This document shows, piece after piece, positions 25,268-34,828 of a stretch of 64,000 bases of DNA. The number at the start of each line of letters is the position of its first letter. The stretch's first letter is position 1. Source of the DNA: Planctomycetota bacterium (GTDB taxonomy: Bacteria > Planctomycetota > B15-G4 > SIAN01); assembly GCA_028289345.1 (NCBI GenBank), contig JANQQL010000033.1, forward strand, positions 1,054,001 through 1,118,000, read 5' to 3'. The notes below the pieces were generated by a model. That model was not told the DNA's origin. It made no database searches and worked only from the letters and a program-made list of their open reading frames with translations. The position numbers were made by a program, and so were the translations under genes.

Positions 25268-26851
25268 ATGCTTGGCCTCGCCCTCTTCGTCCTTACGGCA
25301 CTGGCACCCTCCCCCTCCGTCCCCGCGGAAGGTCCCGGATTGCAGCTTTCTTCTCCCGCCCTGGATTTCGGGTCCCTGACCGCCGGAAGTACGGCGCGTC
25401 TGAAGTTGGAGCTGCAGAGCAACGGGGATTCGGCTCTCGAGATCCAGAATCTCGGAGTGAACTGCGAGTGTTGCAAGCTGCGCCTTTCCGCGCCGCGCCG
25501 CCTGAATGTTCCCATCGACCACGCCAACAACGGGCACGTCGGGCTTTCTTTGGAGCCCGGCCAAAAGGCCAGCCTGTCAGTCACTCTGGACACCAGTGGC
25601 CTCGAACCGGGCACTCACCAGAAGGAATGTGTGATCGCCACCAACTCGCCGTCCGGAACCATCAAGGTTCCACTGAATCTCGAGGTGGTGGCCCCCTCGG
25701 TGCCGGAGCATGATCACGCCGACCATGCCGGGCACGCTCATGAGAGAGCCCCGATCACGGCACCGGCACCAACACCGACCGGCCCCCAGCCCAAGATCTC
25801 CATCGAGACCCCCACCCACAACGTCGGAGAAGTCCTGCGCGGTGAGAAGCCGACTCACGTGTTCGAGTTCAAGAACACCGGGGAAGCGGAACTGGTGGTC
25901 CAGGACGTTCGTTCGACCTGCACTTGTACCTTGACCCGACTTTGGTTCGGCGAAGAGGAAGTCAGTGGCGAACAAATCGTGGAGCTGCGCCGGGACCGAA
26001 AGATTGGCACGGTTCCCCCCGGAGGAACCGCCAAAGTCGAAGTCCAAATCGACACTGGCAAGCTGAGTGGAGCCCGGGACGGATACCCCCTGCGCAAGTC
26101 CATTCGCGTCATGTCGAACGACACGACCCAGAACCCCTTGGTGCTGAACCTGGAAGGAACCATCGTTCAGGCGTTTCAGATCGAGCCCCGCGACTTGCGC
26201 TTCCCGGTCGTCCGCAAGGGCGAACCCACCTCTGCCAGCGTCGTGATCTCGTCGGACAAGGTCGACGATTACAACATCACCGGTGCGACCACTCCGGTGG
26301 GAGGCTCCTTGGAAGCTCGGGTCACGGAGTTCGAAGAGGAGGGCAAGCGAAAGTTCCGCATCGACGTCAAGATCCTCGAGAACGCCGACGTGGGTCGCAT
26401 CGCAGACAACATTTCCCTCAGCATCGATCACCCCAAGGTGGAATCCCTTCAGATTCCGGTCTATGCCGAGATCCGTCCCCAGGTGGCGTTCTTCGGCAAT
26501 GGACGGGAGGGCACGGAACGCCTGGATTTCGGGGTCATGGACGGCGGCGAAGATCGAACTCTGAGCCTGCGCATCGAGAACCTGAATCCGGACGTGCCCT
26601 ACGTGCCCAAGACCGTGGAGCTCATCGCTCGCACGGGGAAGGAATGGTTCCAGCACGAAGTGGAAGAAGTCAAACCGGGGGTTGAGTACAACATCCACGT
26701 GTCCATCGCCAAAGACATCGACGTGCGATTCTTCAATGGCAAGGTGCGGGTCGAGAGTGACCACCCCGACGTTCCCTTGAAGCTGATCGACTTCCGAGGT
26801 TGGGTGGACCGGAGCAAGCCGGAGGCAGGATCGGAAGCCGAAGGTTCGTGA
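25268..26851 (+). CDS. secreted DUF1573-repeat protein
   Basis: A 527-residue exported protein made of immunoglobulin-like (ASH/DUF1573) beta domains. The signal peptide is '[19 protein letters not shown]'. The first repeat has '[18 protein letters not shown]' and the Cys motif 'NCECCKL'; the second, after a His/Pro-rich linker ('[12 protein letters not shown]'), has '[18 protein letters not shown]' and '[12 protein letters not shown]'. At least two further domains follow. DUF1573 proteins are abundant in Planctomycetota and Bacteroidota and probably act as periplasmic or surface scaffolds; the paired cysteines and His-rich linker could bind metal. ATG 25268 is preferred to ATG 25262 because GAGGA is eight rather than two bases away. 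It is coupled to the sulfatase gene. Confidence 0.85.
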   Translation: MLGLALFVLTALAPSPSVPAEGPGLQLSSPALDFGSLTAGSTARLKLELQSNGDSALEIQNLGVNCECCKLRLSAPRRLNVPIDHANNGHVGLSLEPGQKASLSVTLDTSGLEPGTHQKECVIATNSPSGTIKVPLNLEVVAPSVPEHDHADHAGHAHERAPITAPAPTPTGPQPKISIETPTHNVGEVLRGEKPTHVFEFKNTGEAELVVQDVRSTCTCTLTRLWFGEEEVSGEQIVELRRDRKIGTVPPGGTAKVEVQIDTGKLSGARDGYPLRKSIRVMSNDTTQNPLVLNLEGTIVQAFQIEPRDLRFPVVRKGEPTSASVVISSDKVDDYNITGATTPVGGSLEARVTEFEEEGKRKFRIDVKILENADVGRIADNISLSIDHPKVESLQIPVYAEIRPQVAFFGNGREGTERLDFGVMDGGEDRTLSLRIENLNPDVPYVPKTVELIARTGKEWFQHEVEEVKPGVEYNIHVSIAKDIDVRFFNGKVRVESDHPDVPLKLIDFRGWVDRSKPEAGSEAEGS

Positions 26852-28440
26852 CCCGACCGAGCTTCGAAAGACTCTTTCGACGGTTCGCGCAGGTCCTGAT
26901 TCAGAAGCGCTCTGGCGGAGTCCTTCGGGGAAGCGGGCTCGCCCTCGCGTGCGCCGGCCTGGGGGGTTGCGGCGAGACTTCGTTGCCCCCGTGCAACGTG
27001 TTGCTCATTTCAATCGATAGCTTGCGGGCCGATCACCTTGGCTGCTACGGCTATGAATCTCCCACCGGACTGTCCCCGAGTCCGCGCCTGGACCAGCTCG
27101 CCGAGCAGGGGATCTTGTTCGAGTCGACCCTGTCCACCACATCGTGGACCATGCCGTCTCACCACGCGCTGTTCAGCGGTTTGCCGGACCTGGTGCACGG
27201 CGCCACCGACGACTGGCACGGCCCATCTCCCGACCGACCGGTGCTCGCCCAACGACTTCTCGACCGTGGCTATCGCACCGCTGGATACTTCTCGGGTCCC
27301 TATCTGCAGCCCCAATACGGATTCGCCAAAGGCTTCGAGGAGTACGAGAACGTCACCGCGTTGCCGATGCAGTTCGACATTCCCAAGGAAGAACGGGACC
27401 TCGGCGCCATCGAGCGCTCGTTTCACGAGGCCGCGACCGCCCGCCAGGTCACTTCCCGCGGAGAAGAATTCCTGCGCGAACAGTCGACGGATGCCCCCTT
27501 CTTTCTCTTCCTTCACTACTTCGACGTCCACTACGACTACGCGCCCCCGCGCGAGCAGTACGCCGAACGATTCCGCCCGGGACGAAGGCCCCCGCAAATC
27601 GATGGTCGCTGGTTCATGGAGAACCCGGACATCCACCCCGAGATGGATCCGCGGTTGCTGGAAGACGTGCTGTCGTACTACGACGGCGAGATCTACTGGG
27701 TGGATTCTCAACTGGGGATCTTGTTCGACACCTTGGAAGAACTCGGCCTCCAGGAGAACACGCTGGTGGCGGTGGTCGCGGATCACGGCGACGAGTTCTT
27801 CGAACACGGTCAGAAAGGCCACCGAAAGACGCTGTACCAGGAGTCCCTTCGGATTCCCCTGATCCTTCGCTGGCCGGCAAAATGGGAAGGTCCCCATCGA
27901 GTTCCCAACCGAGTGTCGATCGTCGACGTGGCGCCCACCATTCTGGAGTGCATCGGCGTGGCGACCCCTCGGGTCTCCCCTTCCGCGACCCGCGGGACCA
28001 GCCTGATCGGGCTGATCGACGGCAGTGAAACCGGCCGCCGCGAACAGCTCGGCTTCTTGCGAGATCGCAGCAACAAGGATCGCCCGGTGGAGCAATGGGC
28101 TCTTTGGACCGGCCCATACATGGTGTCGGTGACGCTCACCGGAGGAAACGCCGTGCCGGTGCTCTCGGGAGAGATCTACGACCTCGAGAAGGATCCGGAA
28201 GAGAGGAACAACCTGCGTGACTCACGGGACCCTGCGGTGGAAGCTGCCATCGACCGCTTCCACATCGCCCATGAAGCGGCCCGCCGAGCCGCCGGCAACC
28301 TGTCCGCAGGGAGTCCGCCTTCCTTCACCGACGAGGAGTTTGCCGAGCAGCGCGAGAAGCTGGAAGCTTTGGGCTACGCCGTCGACACCGTGAGTGCCCA
28401 GTCTCTCATTCCTCGCTTCCCACGACAGGAATCGAGATGA
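26848..28440 (+). CDS. sulfatase-family hydrolase, predicted lipoprotein
   Basis: A 530-residue alkaline-phosphatase-superfamily enzyme. GTG 26848 overlaps the DUF1573 stop (GTGA). A hydrophobic stretch ending '[11 protein letters not shown]' is a lipobox. The sulfatase core follows: '[20 protein letters not shown]' (metal Asp), '[18 protein letters not shown]' (nucleophile region), '[17 protein letters not shown]', '[20 protein letters not shown]' (metal Asp/His) and '[12 protein letters not shown]'. The residue normally converted to formylglycine is Thr in 'WTMPSH', so it is not a classical sulfatase; a phosphodiesterase or phospho-group transferase is equally likely. The end 'EALGYAVDT' is typical of the planctomycete subgroup. 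It overlaps the SGNH gene by ATGA. Confidence 0.88.
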   Translation: MTRPSFERLFRRFAQVLIQKRSGGVLRGSGLALACAGLGGCGETSLPPCNVLLISIDSLRADHLGCYGYESPTGLSPSPRLDQLAEQGILFESTLSTTSWTMPSHHALFSGLPDLVHGATDDWHGPSPDRPVLAQRLLDRGYRTAGYFSGPYLQPQYGFAKGFEEYENVTALPMQFDIPKEERDLGAIERSFHEAATARQVTSRGEEFLREQSTDAPFFLFLHYFDVHYDYAPPREQYAERFRPGRRPPQIDGRWFMENPDIHPEMDPRLLEDVLSYYDGEIYWVDSQLGILFDTLEELGLQENTLVAVVADHGDEFFEHGQKGHRKTLYQESLRIPLILRWPAKWEGPHRVPNRVSIVDVAPTILECIGVATPRVSPSATRGTSLIGLIDGSETGRREQLGFLRDRSNKDRPVEQWALWTGPYMVSVTLTGGNAVPVLSGEIYDLEKDPEERNNLRDSRDPAVEAAIDRFHIAHEAARRAAGNLSAGSPPSFTDEEFAEQREKLEALGYAVDTVSAQSLIPRFPRQESR

Positions 28441-29789
28441 CCGACTCCGCTGCAAGGACCCGGAACGCACGCCCGATCTGGGTCAAGCTGGTGTTCGGAG
28501 TGACTTTCTCTCTCTTCCTGCTGGAAGGGTTGTTGCAAGGCGCACGCTACGTCAATCGAAACTGGATCCACCCGATGACGTTCGGAGATTCGGAGGGACG
28601 GGAGCAAAAGGTCATCGTTTGCGTCGGCGACTCCCACACCTGGGGTTGGGGCGTTCATCCCCACCTCAGTTCCTATCCGGTGCGATTGCAGCAGCTTCTC
28701 AACCAAGGCGATCCCCATGGCCCCTATCGGGTCGAGAACCTGGGGTTTCCCGGGTTCAACACCGAACAGGTCCGCGACCGTCTGGAGCGCCGCCTCCAAG
28801 GCCCTCGCCCGGACCTGGTGCTGGTGTTGGCCGGTTTCAACAACTCTTGGAACCCGGCCCAGGTGGAAGACGGCGGACTCTGGGACGCCCTGGTGATTCC
28901 CCGACTCGTCAAGCTCCTGACCGCGGGAAACCAAGGCTTCCAAGAGGCTCCCGGAACCGTGGTTCTGGAAGGCGACCAACCATTCGTTCTACAAGAAGAC
29001 GGCACGCGAATGCCCATCCGGGACTCAGGCGCTCAGGAGGGACTGGTGCGCGGCGAATCCTTGCGCGACGACGTGGAAGCTGGCATTCACGAGATCATCC
29101 AGCTGTGCCGCCAAGAATCGGTCACCCTGCTCCTGCAAACCTACGCTTCCGATCAATCCGAGGTATTCCGTCTGGTGAGCGCCGGCATTCGGCTAGCGGC
29201 TCAGCAACCGTGGCCCACGGCGGTGATCGACCACCGCCGGTGGTTTCAGGAACGAGCGCTCTCGCCCGAGACCGCCCTGCAACCGGATGGCCATCCCTCC
29301 GCATTGGGCTACCAGGCGATGGCTGATTCCGTGAACCACTTTCTTCGAAACCAGGCAGGATTCGAGCACTGGGTGTTTCCCGACGCGACCGAAGCCTCGA
29401 CCAGCCCACCGACCGAAGGGGTGAGCCTGAGTCTTGGTGCTCCGAACCAAGAAGAGGACGCAGAGTTCACCTTGACCTTGCAGGGTCCTGCGAACGGCGT
29501 CTTCCAAGTGAGCGTCGCCGCCTCCCAACAGGAAGGCCCCTTTGGCCTGGCCATCGCCCAAGACGATTGGTTCTCTCTCTGCCAGGGCGCCGTAGGACTG
29601 AGTGGCCACCTGGACGCCCAAGGCCGCGGCGTCGCCTACCTCTATCCCGCCATCTACCAGCCGTTCCCTCGCGAGCAGGAGTTGTTCGTGCAAGCGTTGC
29701 TGCTCAACCCGCACACGACGGTGGCGGACGAGTTGGTGCTCGCCGCGTCAGAGGTGCGGACGGTCCAGCTTCCCGCCGAACAGCCCTGA
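28437..29789 (+). CDS. membrane-anchored SGNH-fold hydrolase
   Basis: A 450-residue protein with one N-terminal hydrophobic anchor ('WVKLVFGVTFSLFLLEGLL') and an extracytoplasmic SGNH/GDSL hydrolase: block I 'VCVGDSHTWGWGV' (Ser), block II Gly in 'LGFPGFNTEQV', block III Asn in 'LAGFNNSWNP' and block V Asp/His in 'PDGHPSALGYQAM'. The last 120 residues form a separate beta domain with no match I recognise. Family members deacetylate or acetylate glycans or hydrolyse esters. The ATGA overlap with the sulfatase-fold gene implies a joint role in remodelling an envelope glycan or lipid. The 3' end is nine bases from the convergent solute-binding protein gene, with no terminator visible. Confidence 0.85.
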   Translation: MTDSAARTRNARPIWVKLVFGVTFSLFLLEGLLQGARYVNRNWIHPMTFGDSEGREQKVIVCVGDSHTWGWGVHPHLSSYPVRLQQLLNQGDPHGPYRVENLGFPGFNTEQVRDRLERRLQGPRPDLVLVLAGFNNSWNPAQVEDGGLWDALVIPRLVKLLTAGNQGFQEAPGTVVLEGDQPFVLQEDGTRMPIRDSGAQEGLVRGESLRDDVEAGIHEIIQLCRQESVTLLLQTYASDQSEVFRLVSAGIRLAAQQPWPTAVIDHRRWFQERALSPETALQPDGHPSALGYQAMADSVNHFLRNQAGFEHWVFPDATEASTSPPTEGVSLSLGAPNQEEDAEFTLTLQGPANGVFQVSVAASQQEGPFGLAIAQDDWFSLCQGAVGLSGHLDAQGRGVAYLYPAIYQPFPREQELFVQALLLNPHTTVADELVLAASEVRTVQLPAEQP

Positions 29790-29798
29790 AGATCGCGC

Positions 29799-30824
29799 TC
29801 ACGAGTCTCCGGAGCCGAGGAACACATCCCGCACCCACGCCTGGGATTCTTCCCAGTGGTCCGCCGCTTTTTCGAAGTCCGCGGGCATGACCTTCAACTC
29901 GCTGATGCGCTTCACGTGGGGCGGACACGGAACGTCCGCTCGAACCGGAATCTGTGCCGACCGCGAATGGGCCAGGATCTCCTCGACCTCCGGCGAAAGC
30001 ACGTAGTCGATGAACTTCTTGGCGTACTCGGGATGGGGTGCGTTCTTGATCAGAGACACGACGTTGGGAATGACTAGGCAGCCCAAGTCGTCTTCTCCTT
30101 GATCGGGATAGATCTTGTAGACAGGGTATTGGTCCACTTCCGCCACTCGGAAGTCATCGGTGTCGGTGAAGCCGTAGTGACGCGTGCCATCTCGCACTTG
30201 GCGCATGACGTGGCCGTTGCCGGTGTAGATCGCTCCATCGTTCTGGCGCAATCCCATCATCCATTCCTTGGTTTTGTCGACCCCGAGCAGGTCGAACAAG
30301 ACCGCAACGTGGGTGGCCGTTGTCCCCGCCACCGGCTTGGCAATGCACCACTGACCGCGCCGCTCGGTGTCCAGGTAATCCCGGTAGGAACGCGGCGACT
30401 GATCTTCGGGACAGAGCTCCGAGTTGACGATGAAGATCCGAGCGCGGGCCGCGAAACCAGTCCAGTAGCCTTCCGGGTCCTTGAACTGATCCGGGATGTC
30501 CTTGGCCGACCGTGAGCGATAGGGTTCCAGGCAGCCGTCTCGCTTGAGGATCAGGGTGTTCAGGATTTCGTTGTTCCAGAACACGTCGCAACGCGGCCGA
30601 TTCTTCTCCTGCTGAATCTTGCCCCGAAGTCCGACCGTCTTGGTCAGCTCGTTGTCGAACACCGGACGCAACGGAATCCCGGTTTTCTCGGTGAACCCCT
30701 GAAGGAGCTTTTCCGAGTGTTCCTGATCCAGGGCACAGTAAACCACGAGCTCATCGCGAGCCTCGCAACCCGCGAGAAGCAACGCCGGCAGCAACAGGCC
30801 TGCCAAAGACGACCATCGGCTCAT
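29799..30824 (-). CDS. extracellular solute-binding lipoprotein (iron/FbpA-like)
   Basis: A 341-residue periplasmic binding protein. ATG 30824 follows AGGAGGTGA at seven bases, one of the strongest ribosome sites in the window. The signal peptide ends in the lipobox 'LLLAGC'. The fold features are 'LVVYCALDQEHSEKLLQGF', 'DVFWNNEILNTLILKRDG', 'YRDYLDTERRGQWCIAKP' and 'AIYTGNGHVMRQVRDGTR', resembling Fe3+ (FbpA/FutA) and related binding proteins of solute-binding family 1. No permease or ATPase of that importer type is adjacent; the nearby ABC genes are of the Gld type. It probably pairs with an unlinked transporter. Confidence 0.82.
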   Translation of the reverse strand: MSRWSSLAGLLLPALLLAGCEARDELVVYCALDQEHSEKLLQGFTEKTGIPLRPVFDNELTKTVGLRGKIQQEKNRPRCDVFWNNEILNTLILKRDGCLEPYRSRSAKDIPDQFKDPEGYWTGFAARARIFIVNSELCPEDQSPRSYRDYLDTERRGQWCIAKPVAGTTATHVAVLFDLLGVDKTKEWMMGLRQNDGAIYTGNGHVMRQVRDGTRHYGFTDTDDFRVAEVDQYPVYKIYPDQGEDDLGCLVIPNVVSLIKNAPHPEYAKKFIDYVLSPEVEEILAHSRSAQIPVRADVPCPPHVKRISELKVMPADFEKAADHWEESQAWVRDVFLGSGDS

Positions 30825-30946
30825 CGCAAGTCACCTCCTCGCATCCATCCGGTCCAGCGTCGACAACCCGGGTCCGCGAAACTGTCGCTCGAGAACCACC
30901 GCGCCCCACGGTCGCCAATACTTTGCCGTTCTTGATCCCGAGAGAT

Positions 30947-32080
30947 TCAGGATTCCTCGGCCGGATCTTCCTCGTCGGACACGGCGCCCGTGTCGCCATC
31001 CACGCCGTCTTCAGAAATGGCTTCCGGCTCTTCTTCTGGCGGCGGGTCTTGCAGGTAGTCTCGAGGCGCCTTCGTGAAGTACTCCCCGCGGAACAAGGAA
31101 ACCATCCAAATCGTTTCCTGATCCGGGAGCATCACCGGGAACTGCTGATCCTGCGCCTCGCCCAGGTACAGCACCGTTTGTGAGCCGTCCTTGCGCTCGG
31201 CCGTGACGGTGTAGCGGGGCGGTTCGAGACCGAGATCGGCCTTCGACAAGTCGCCGGCATAGAAATCGTCGCAGCGAAGGTCCGAGAGCGCGTTCGCCAT
31301 CGAGTCGCAGCGCCACTTGGTCGCGAGCCCGTCCATTGGCTCCAGCATGCGCCAGACCAGTTCCTTGACCTCGAGGCTTTCGTCCTCCTCGGTGGTCTCC
31401 TCTCCCGCTTCTTCCTCAGAGTCCGAGGCATCCTCGGCATCGTCCTTCGGTCCCATCTCTTCTTCGCGGACGAACACCAGGCGTTGTTCCGGGCCGTCGA
31501 CGGTGAGCTTGGTGACGTCCTCGGATTCGCCGACTTCCAGGATGGTCTTGTCTCGCCAGCCACCTGTTTTCTCGAAGTCTCGGCGCACGTTGGTGTCGGA
31601 CTTGCGAACCTCGGACTGATCACCGACCTGGAAGAAGGTCTCACGGAAATTGGCACTCTTGCCGAGAACCACGCTGGCGAGCACTTCGCCGGAACCGTCT
31701 TCGGCCTTCACCTCGATGGCCTGCTGACCCGTCAATTCGAACTCGTCGAGATCTGGATTGCGTGAGGCGACCTTGCCTTGCTTCAAGCCGAGCAGCGCAT
31801 CCAGGGCCTTGTCGACCTGATCTTGGTCGGCCCGATAGCCACCTTCCGATGCCACCTTCCAGGTATCGCCCTCGCGCACCAGCGCGACCTCGCTGTCCTC
31901 CGGACCAGCGATCGACAACTTGGCGACCTGCTCCTTTGCCAAATCTTCGAACAAAGCCTGAGAGGCTTTGGCGGTTTCTCCCGTCTCGTAGCGCCTTTCC
32001 ACAGTCCGGCTAAACAGGAAAGACGCACCAGCGAGGACCACGAAAACCACGGCAAGCTTGGTTGTGCTGTTGTTTTTCAT
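30947..32080 (-). CDS. DUF4340 protein of Gld-type ABC system
   Basis: A 377-residue protein with a single N-terminal membrane anchor ('LAVVFVVLAGASFLF') and a DUF4340 body: 'VAKLSIAGPEDSEVALVREG', 'KVASEGGYRADQDQVDKAL', 'LSDLRCDDFYAGDLSK' and 'YLGEAQDQQFPVMLPD'. A highly acidic insert at about residues 215-240 (EDASDSEEEAGEETTEEDE) and an acidic C-terminus are unusual. RBS AGAGGA precedes ATG 32080. DUF4340 genes regularly follow GldA/GldF/GldG-type transporters, as here, 18 bases downstream of the GldFG fusion; the protein is presumed to be a periplasmic or outer-leaflet subunit. Function unknown. Confidence 0.85.
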   Translation of the reverse strand: MKNNSTTKLAVVFVVLAGASFLFSRTVERRYETGETAKASQALFEDLAKEQVAKLSIAGPEDSEVALVREGDTWKVASEGGYRADQDQVDKALDALLGLKQGKVASRNPDLDEFELTGQQAIEVKAEDGSGEVLASVVLGKSANFRETFFQVGDQSEVRKSDTNVRRDFEKTGGWRDKTILEVGESEDVTKLTVDGPEQRLVFVREEEMGPKDDAEDASDSEEEAGEETTEEDESLEVKELVWRMLEPMDGLATKWRCDSMANALSDLRCDDFYAGDLSKADLGLEPPRYTVTAERKDGSQTVLYLGEAQDQQFPVMLPDQETIWMVSLFRGEYFTKAPRDYLQDPPPEEEPEAISEDGVDGDTGAVSDEEDPAEES

Positions 32081-32098
32081 TGTTTCCTCTTCCCCCGC

Positions 32099-34825
32099 TT
32101 AGTGGGCCGCAGCCATGGCTCGACGGGCACGGGCGGGTCGCCACACGCGACGCCAGACGTACACCATCAAGCCGGTAATCAGCAGCATCAGTGGGGAGAA
32201 CCAAACTCCGAAGAAGAGACTGAGGTACTTTTCCGACTCGGTCGGTTCCTCGAATGGACGGGTGACGCTCTGCTTGGCGCGCACGCCGGACAGGTCGTTC
32301 TCACTGCTCATGAAGTCCACCGCATTGAGCATGAACAGCAGGTTCGTCTGGGCGGACTGGACGTTCTGGTCGGTGATGAAGTCGGAACTTCCCACCACCA
32401 AAATCCGGGTTTGCTCCGGAGAGGTCTCTCGGAAGCCGAGTTCTGCTTTCAAGGTCGCCTGATCCGGACCGGCGAGAGCCGCGTCCTCGGCCTCGGAATC
32501 CGCGGCTTCGTCTTCCCCGGCCGCCTCGTCTTCGTGGTCGTGGCCTTCGTGGCCCGTTTCCTGGAAGCGCAAACCCCCGCCCGGCACGTCCAGTTCTTCT
32601 TCATGGTCGCCGTTGCCGTTGGGCGCAACTTCCATGTCGAGATCACCATCGGTCGGGATCTCTTCGGGACTCATCGGCGTGGTGATTTCCACGGGGTCAG
32701 GAATCTCCAGGCCTTCGAAATCCGGCATGGCCGGTGCCCCGCCCTCGCTTTCTTCGTCTTCGGAGAGCGATGCCACGACATCGGTGGGAAGGTCGCGAGC
32801 GGTGTAGTACGAACGGAACGCACCTTCCAGGATTCCCGCAATCAAGAACTGTTGATCGAAGGTCTCGGGGTCAAGGGATGCTTCGGGTTCGAAGTCTTCC
32901 GGGCGCAGCATCAGGAACTCTTCCTCCTGGCGATACGCGTAAGGACTGGTGTAGACCAGCTCGGTCTTGGTCACTCCCGGCTTCGGATCCAGCTCGATGG
33001 AGGAGGCGAACGGGAACATCAGTTCGCGGATGCCCTTGGTCGTTGGGTGATCCACGATGGCGTCGACTTGTCCGACCCCCTCGACCTCGTAGGACGCCAG
33101 GCAGCGCACCCAAGGGGGATAAGGGACCGCCTTGGTCAAGGGGATCGCCCCGATGCTGCCGACGCGGACATTGGCCATGCCACAGACTCGGTCCATGACC
33201 ACGTCCCGGTTGATCTTGATGCCGTAGTGGGACAAGAAATCGCCCACCGTGGTTTCGATCGGTTGGCGCATGAACGGCGACGCCGGCATTTGCGGATTGC
33301 CCATGTTCCCGGGCTGGGTTCCTTCCGCGAGCACCACCAGGTTGCCCCCGCGCATCAGGTACTGGTCCAAGTAGTACTGCTGTGTTTCGTCGAGTTTCTC
33401 GGAATTGACCAACAGGATGGACTTGATCTCTTCCGGCACTTCACTCTTCAGGTCCACGGTGTCCGTTTCGTACTGAGAACCGATGACCTGGTTGACAAAA
33501 CGCAGGTCTTCCTGGGGACTGTGACGATCTCCCATTCCCGGCGGACGTCCCATGCCCGGCATGTTCATGCCGGCGAACGGATCGTTCAGCTGAATGGCCA
33601 CCTTGGACTCTTCGGTTCGCGTCACCTTGTCGATGCGCAGGATCAACTCGTATTCGAGGTTGTTGGCGCTTTGCACCGCGGGCAACACTTCACTCTTGTC
33701 GCGGTACTCGATGAGGATTCCCATGCGGGCGATCTTGGCCTCGATTGACGTCGCATCGGCGCCTTGCAAACTCAGCTCGGGAATGCCGGCGGTTTCCGCC
33801 GTGGCATTGGCTTCCTCGCTGGTCGAAGGATCGAGCACCTCGGAAACGAGCCGGCCATCGGCGTGGGACTGGAACTCGCTCAGAGTGTCTTCGATGTCCC
33901 GGCGAAGATTCGCGAAATGAGACGGCACGTCCGAGGAAAGGAACGCGGTCAGACGCAGGTCGTCATCCAGATCGGAGAGGATGGCGCGAGTGTTGTCACT
34001 CAGGGTGAAGCGCTTCTCCTCCGTGAGGTCCAGTCGCGTGTAGGTCCGGGAGCCTAGGTAGTTCACCATCACCAAGATCCCGGCGATGAGCACGATGTTC
34101 ACGCCCGCCGGACGGTGACGTCGGACGATCCAGCTGTTCAGGTACAGGAAGAACCCGATGAACGTCACGTAGTAGAGCACGTCGCGAGAATCGACCACTC
34201 CGCGTTCGATGGAAGCAAAGTGGGTGTTGAGCGACAGGTTGTGCAGGAGCCCCGCCACCGCGTCGGGGAACATCGCGGTGGTCGGCGCCAAGCCCAGCAG
34301 CCAAAAGGCGAAGCAGATCACCACCGAAACGATGAACGCGATGATCTGGTTCTCGGTCGTGGCGGAGATCGCCAAACCGATGGAAGCGTAGGCCGCCCCC
34401 AACAGCAACGCTCCGAGGAAGGCCCCGAGGATCGGCCCCGGATCCGGATCGCCGAGCCACCCCACCACGAAGACCACCGGCAACAGACACAGCAGAGACA
34501 CCGCGATCAGGCCGACCGTGGACAGGAACTTGCCGAGCACCGTCTCCCCCACCCGCATGGGCATGGTCAACAGCAACTCGAAGGTCCCGGACTTTTTCTC
34601 TTCCGCCCAAGCGCGCATGGTCAACGCGGGCGCGTAGATCATGAACAACCAAGGCAGGAACCCGAACAATCCGCGCATGCTGGCTTCGCCGGCCACGAGG
34701 AACCGCCCCAGGTGAAAGAAGAACCACCCGGCCAGCAGGGAGAACACCAGCAGAAACACGTATCCGATCGGCGTCTGGAAGAAGGTTCGGAATTCCTTCC
34801 ACGCCACGACCAAGACATTCTTCAT
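32099..34825 (-). CDS. ABC-2 permease fused to GldG-type auxiliary domain
   Basis: A 908-residue fusion. Residues 1-250 are a six-helix ABC-2 permease of GldF type ('WKEFRTFFQTPIGYVFLLV', 'YAPALTMRAWAEEKKSGTFE' with the typical MRxxAEEKxxGTxE). After another helix ('INIVLIAGILVMVNYLGSR' region) come residues 275-880, the GldG/ABC_transp_aux domain ('LDLTEEKRFTLSDNTRAIL', 'DQYLMRGGNLVVLAEGTQ', 'ILVVGSSDFITDQNVQ'), ending in a C-terminal helix and basic tail. In Bacteroidota GldF and GldG are separate. A His/Asp/Glu-rich insert at about residues 740-785 ('GHEGHDHEDEAAGEDEA') lies in the extracytoplasmic part and might bind metal. AGGAGG is nine bases before ATG 34825. Confidence 0.88.
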   Translation of the reverse strand: MKNVLVVAWKEFRTFFQTPIGYVFLLVFSLLAGWFFFHLGRFLVAGEASMRGLFGFLPWLFMIYAPALTMRAWAEEKKSGTFELLLTMPMRVGETVLGKFLSTVGLIAVSLLCLLPVVFVVGWLGDPDPGPILGAFLGALLLGAAYASIGLAISATTENQIIAFIVSVVICFAFWLLGLAPTTAMFPDAVAGLLHNLSLNTHFASIERGVVDSRDVLYYVTFIGFFLYLNSWIVRRHRPAGVNIVLIAGILVMVNYLGSRTYTRLDLTEEKRFTLSDNTRAILSDLDDDLRLTAFLSSDVPSHFANLRRDIEDTLSEFQSHADGRLVSEVLDPSTSEEANATAETAGIPELSLQGADATSIEAKIARMGILIEYRDKSEVLPAVQSANNLEYELILRIDKVTRTEESKVAIQLNDPFAGMNMPGMGRPPGMGDRHSPQEDLRFVNQVIGSQYETDTVDLKSEVPEEIKSILLVNSEKLDETQQYYLDQYLMRGGNLVVLAEGTQPGNMGNPQMPASPFMRQPIETTVGDFLSHYGIKINRDVVMDRVCGMANVRVGSIGAIPLTKAVPYPPWVRCLASYEVEGVGQVDAIVDHPTTKGIRELMFPFASSIELDPKPGVTKTELVYTSPYAYRQEEEFLMLRPEDFEPEASLDPETFDQQFLIAGILEGAFRSYYTARDLPTDVVASLSEDEESEGGAPAMPDFEGLEIPDPVEITTPMSPEEIPTDGDLDMEVAPNGNGDHEEELDVPGGGLRFQETGHEGHDHEDEAAGEDEAADSEAEDAALAGPDQATLKAELGFRETSPEQTRILVVGSSDFITDQNVQSAQTNLLFMLNAVDFMSSENDLSGVRAKQSVTRPFEEPTESEKYLSLFFGVWFSPLMLLITGLMVYVWRRVWRPARARRAMAAAH

Positions 34826-34828
34826 GGC

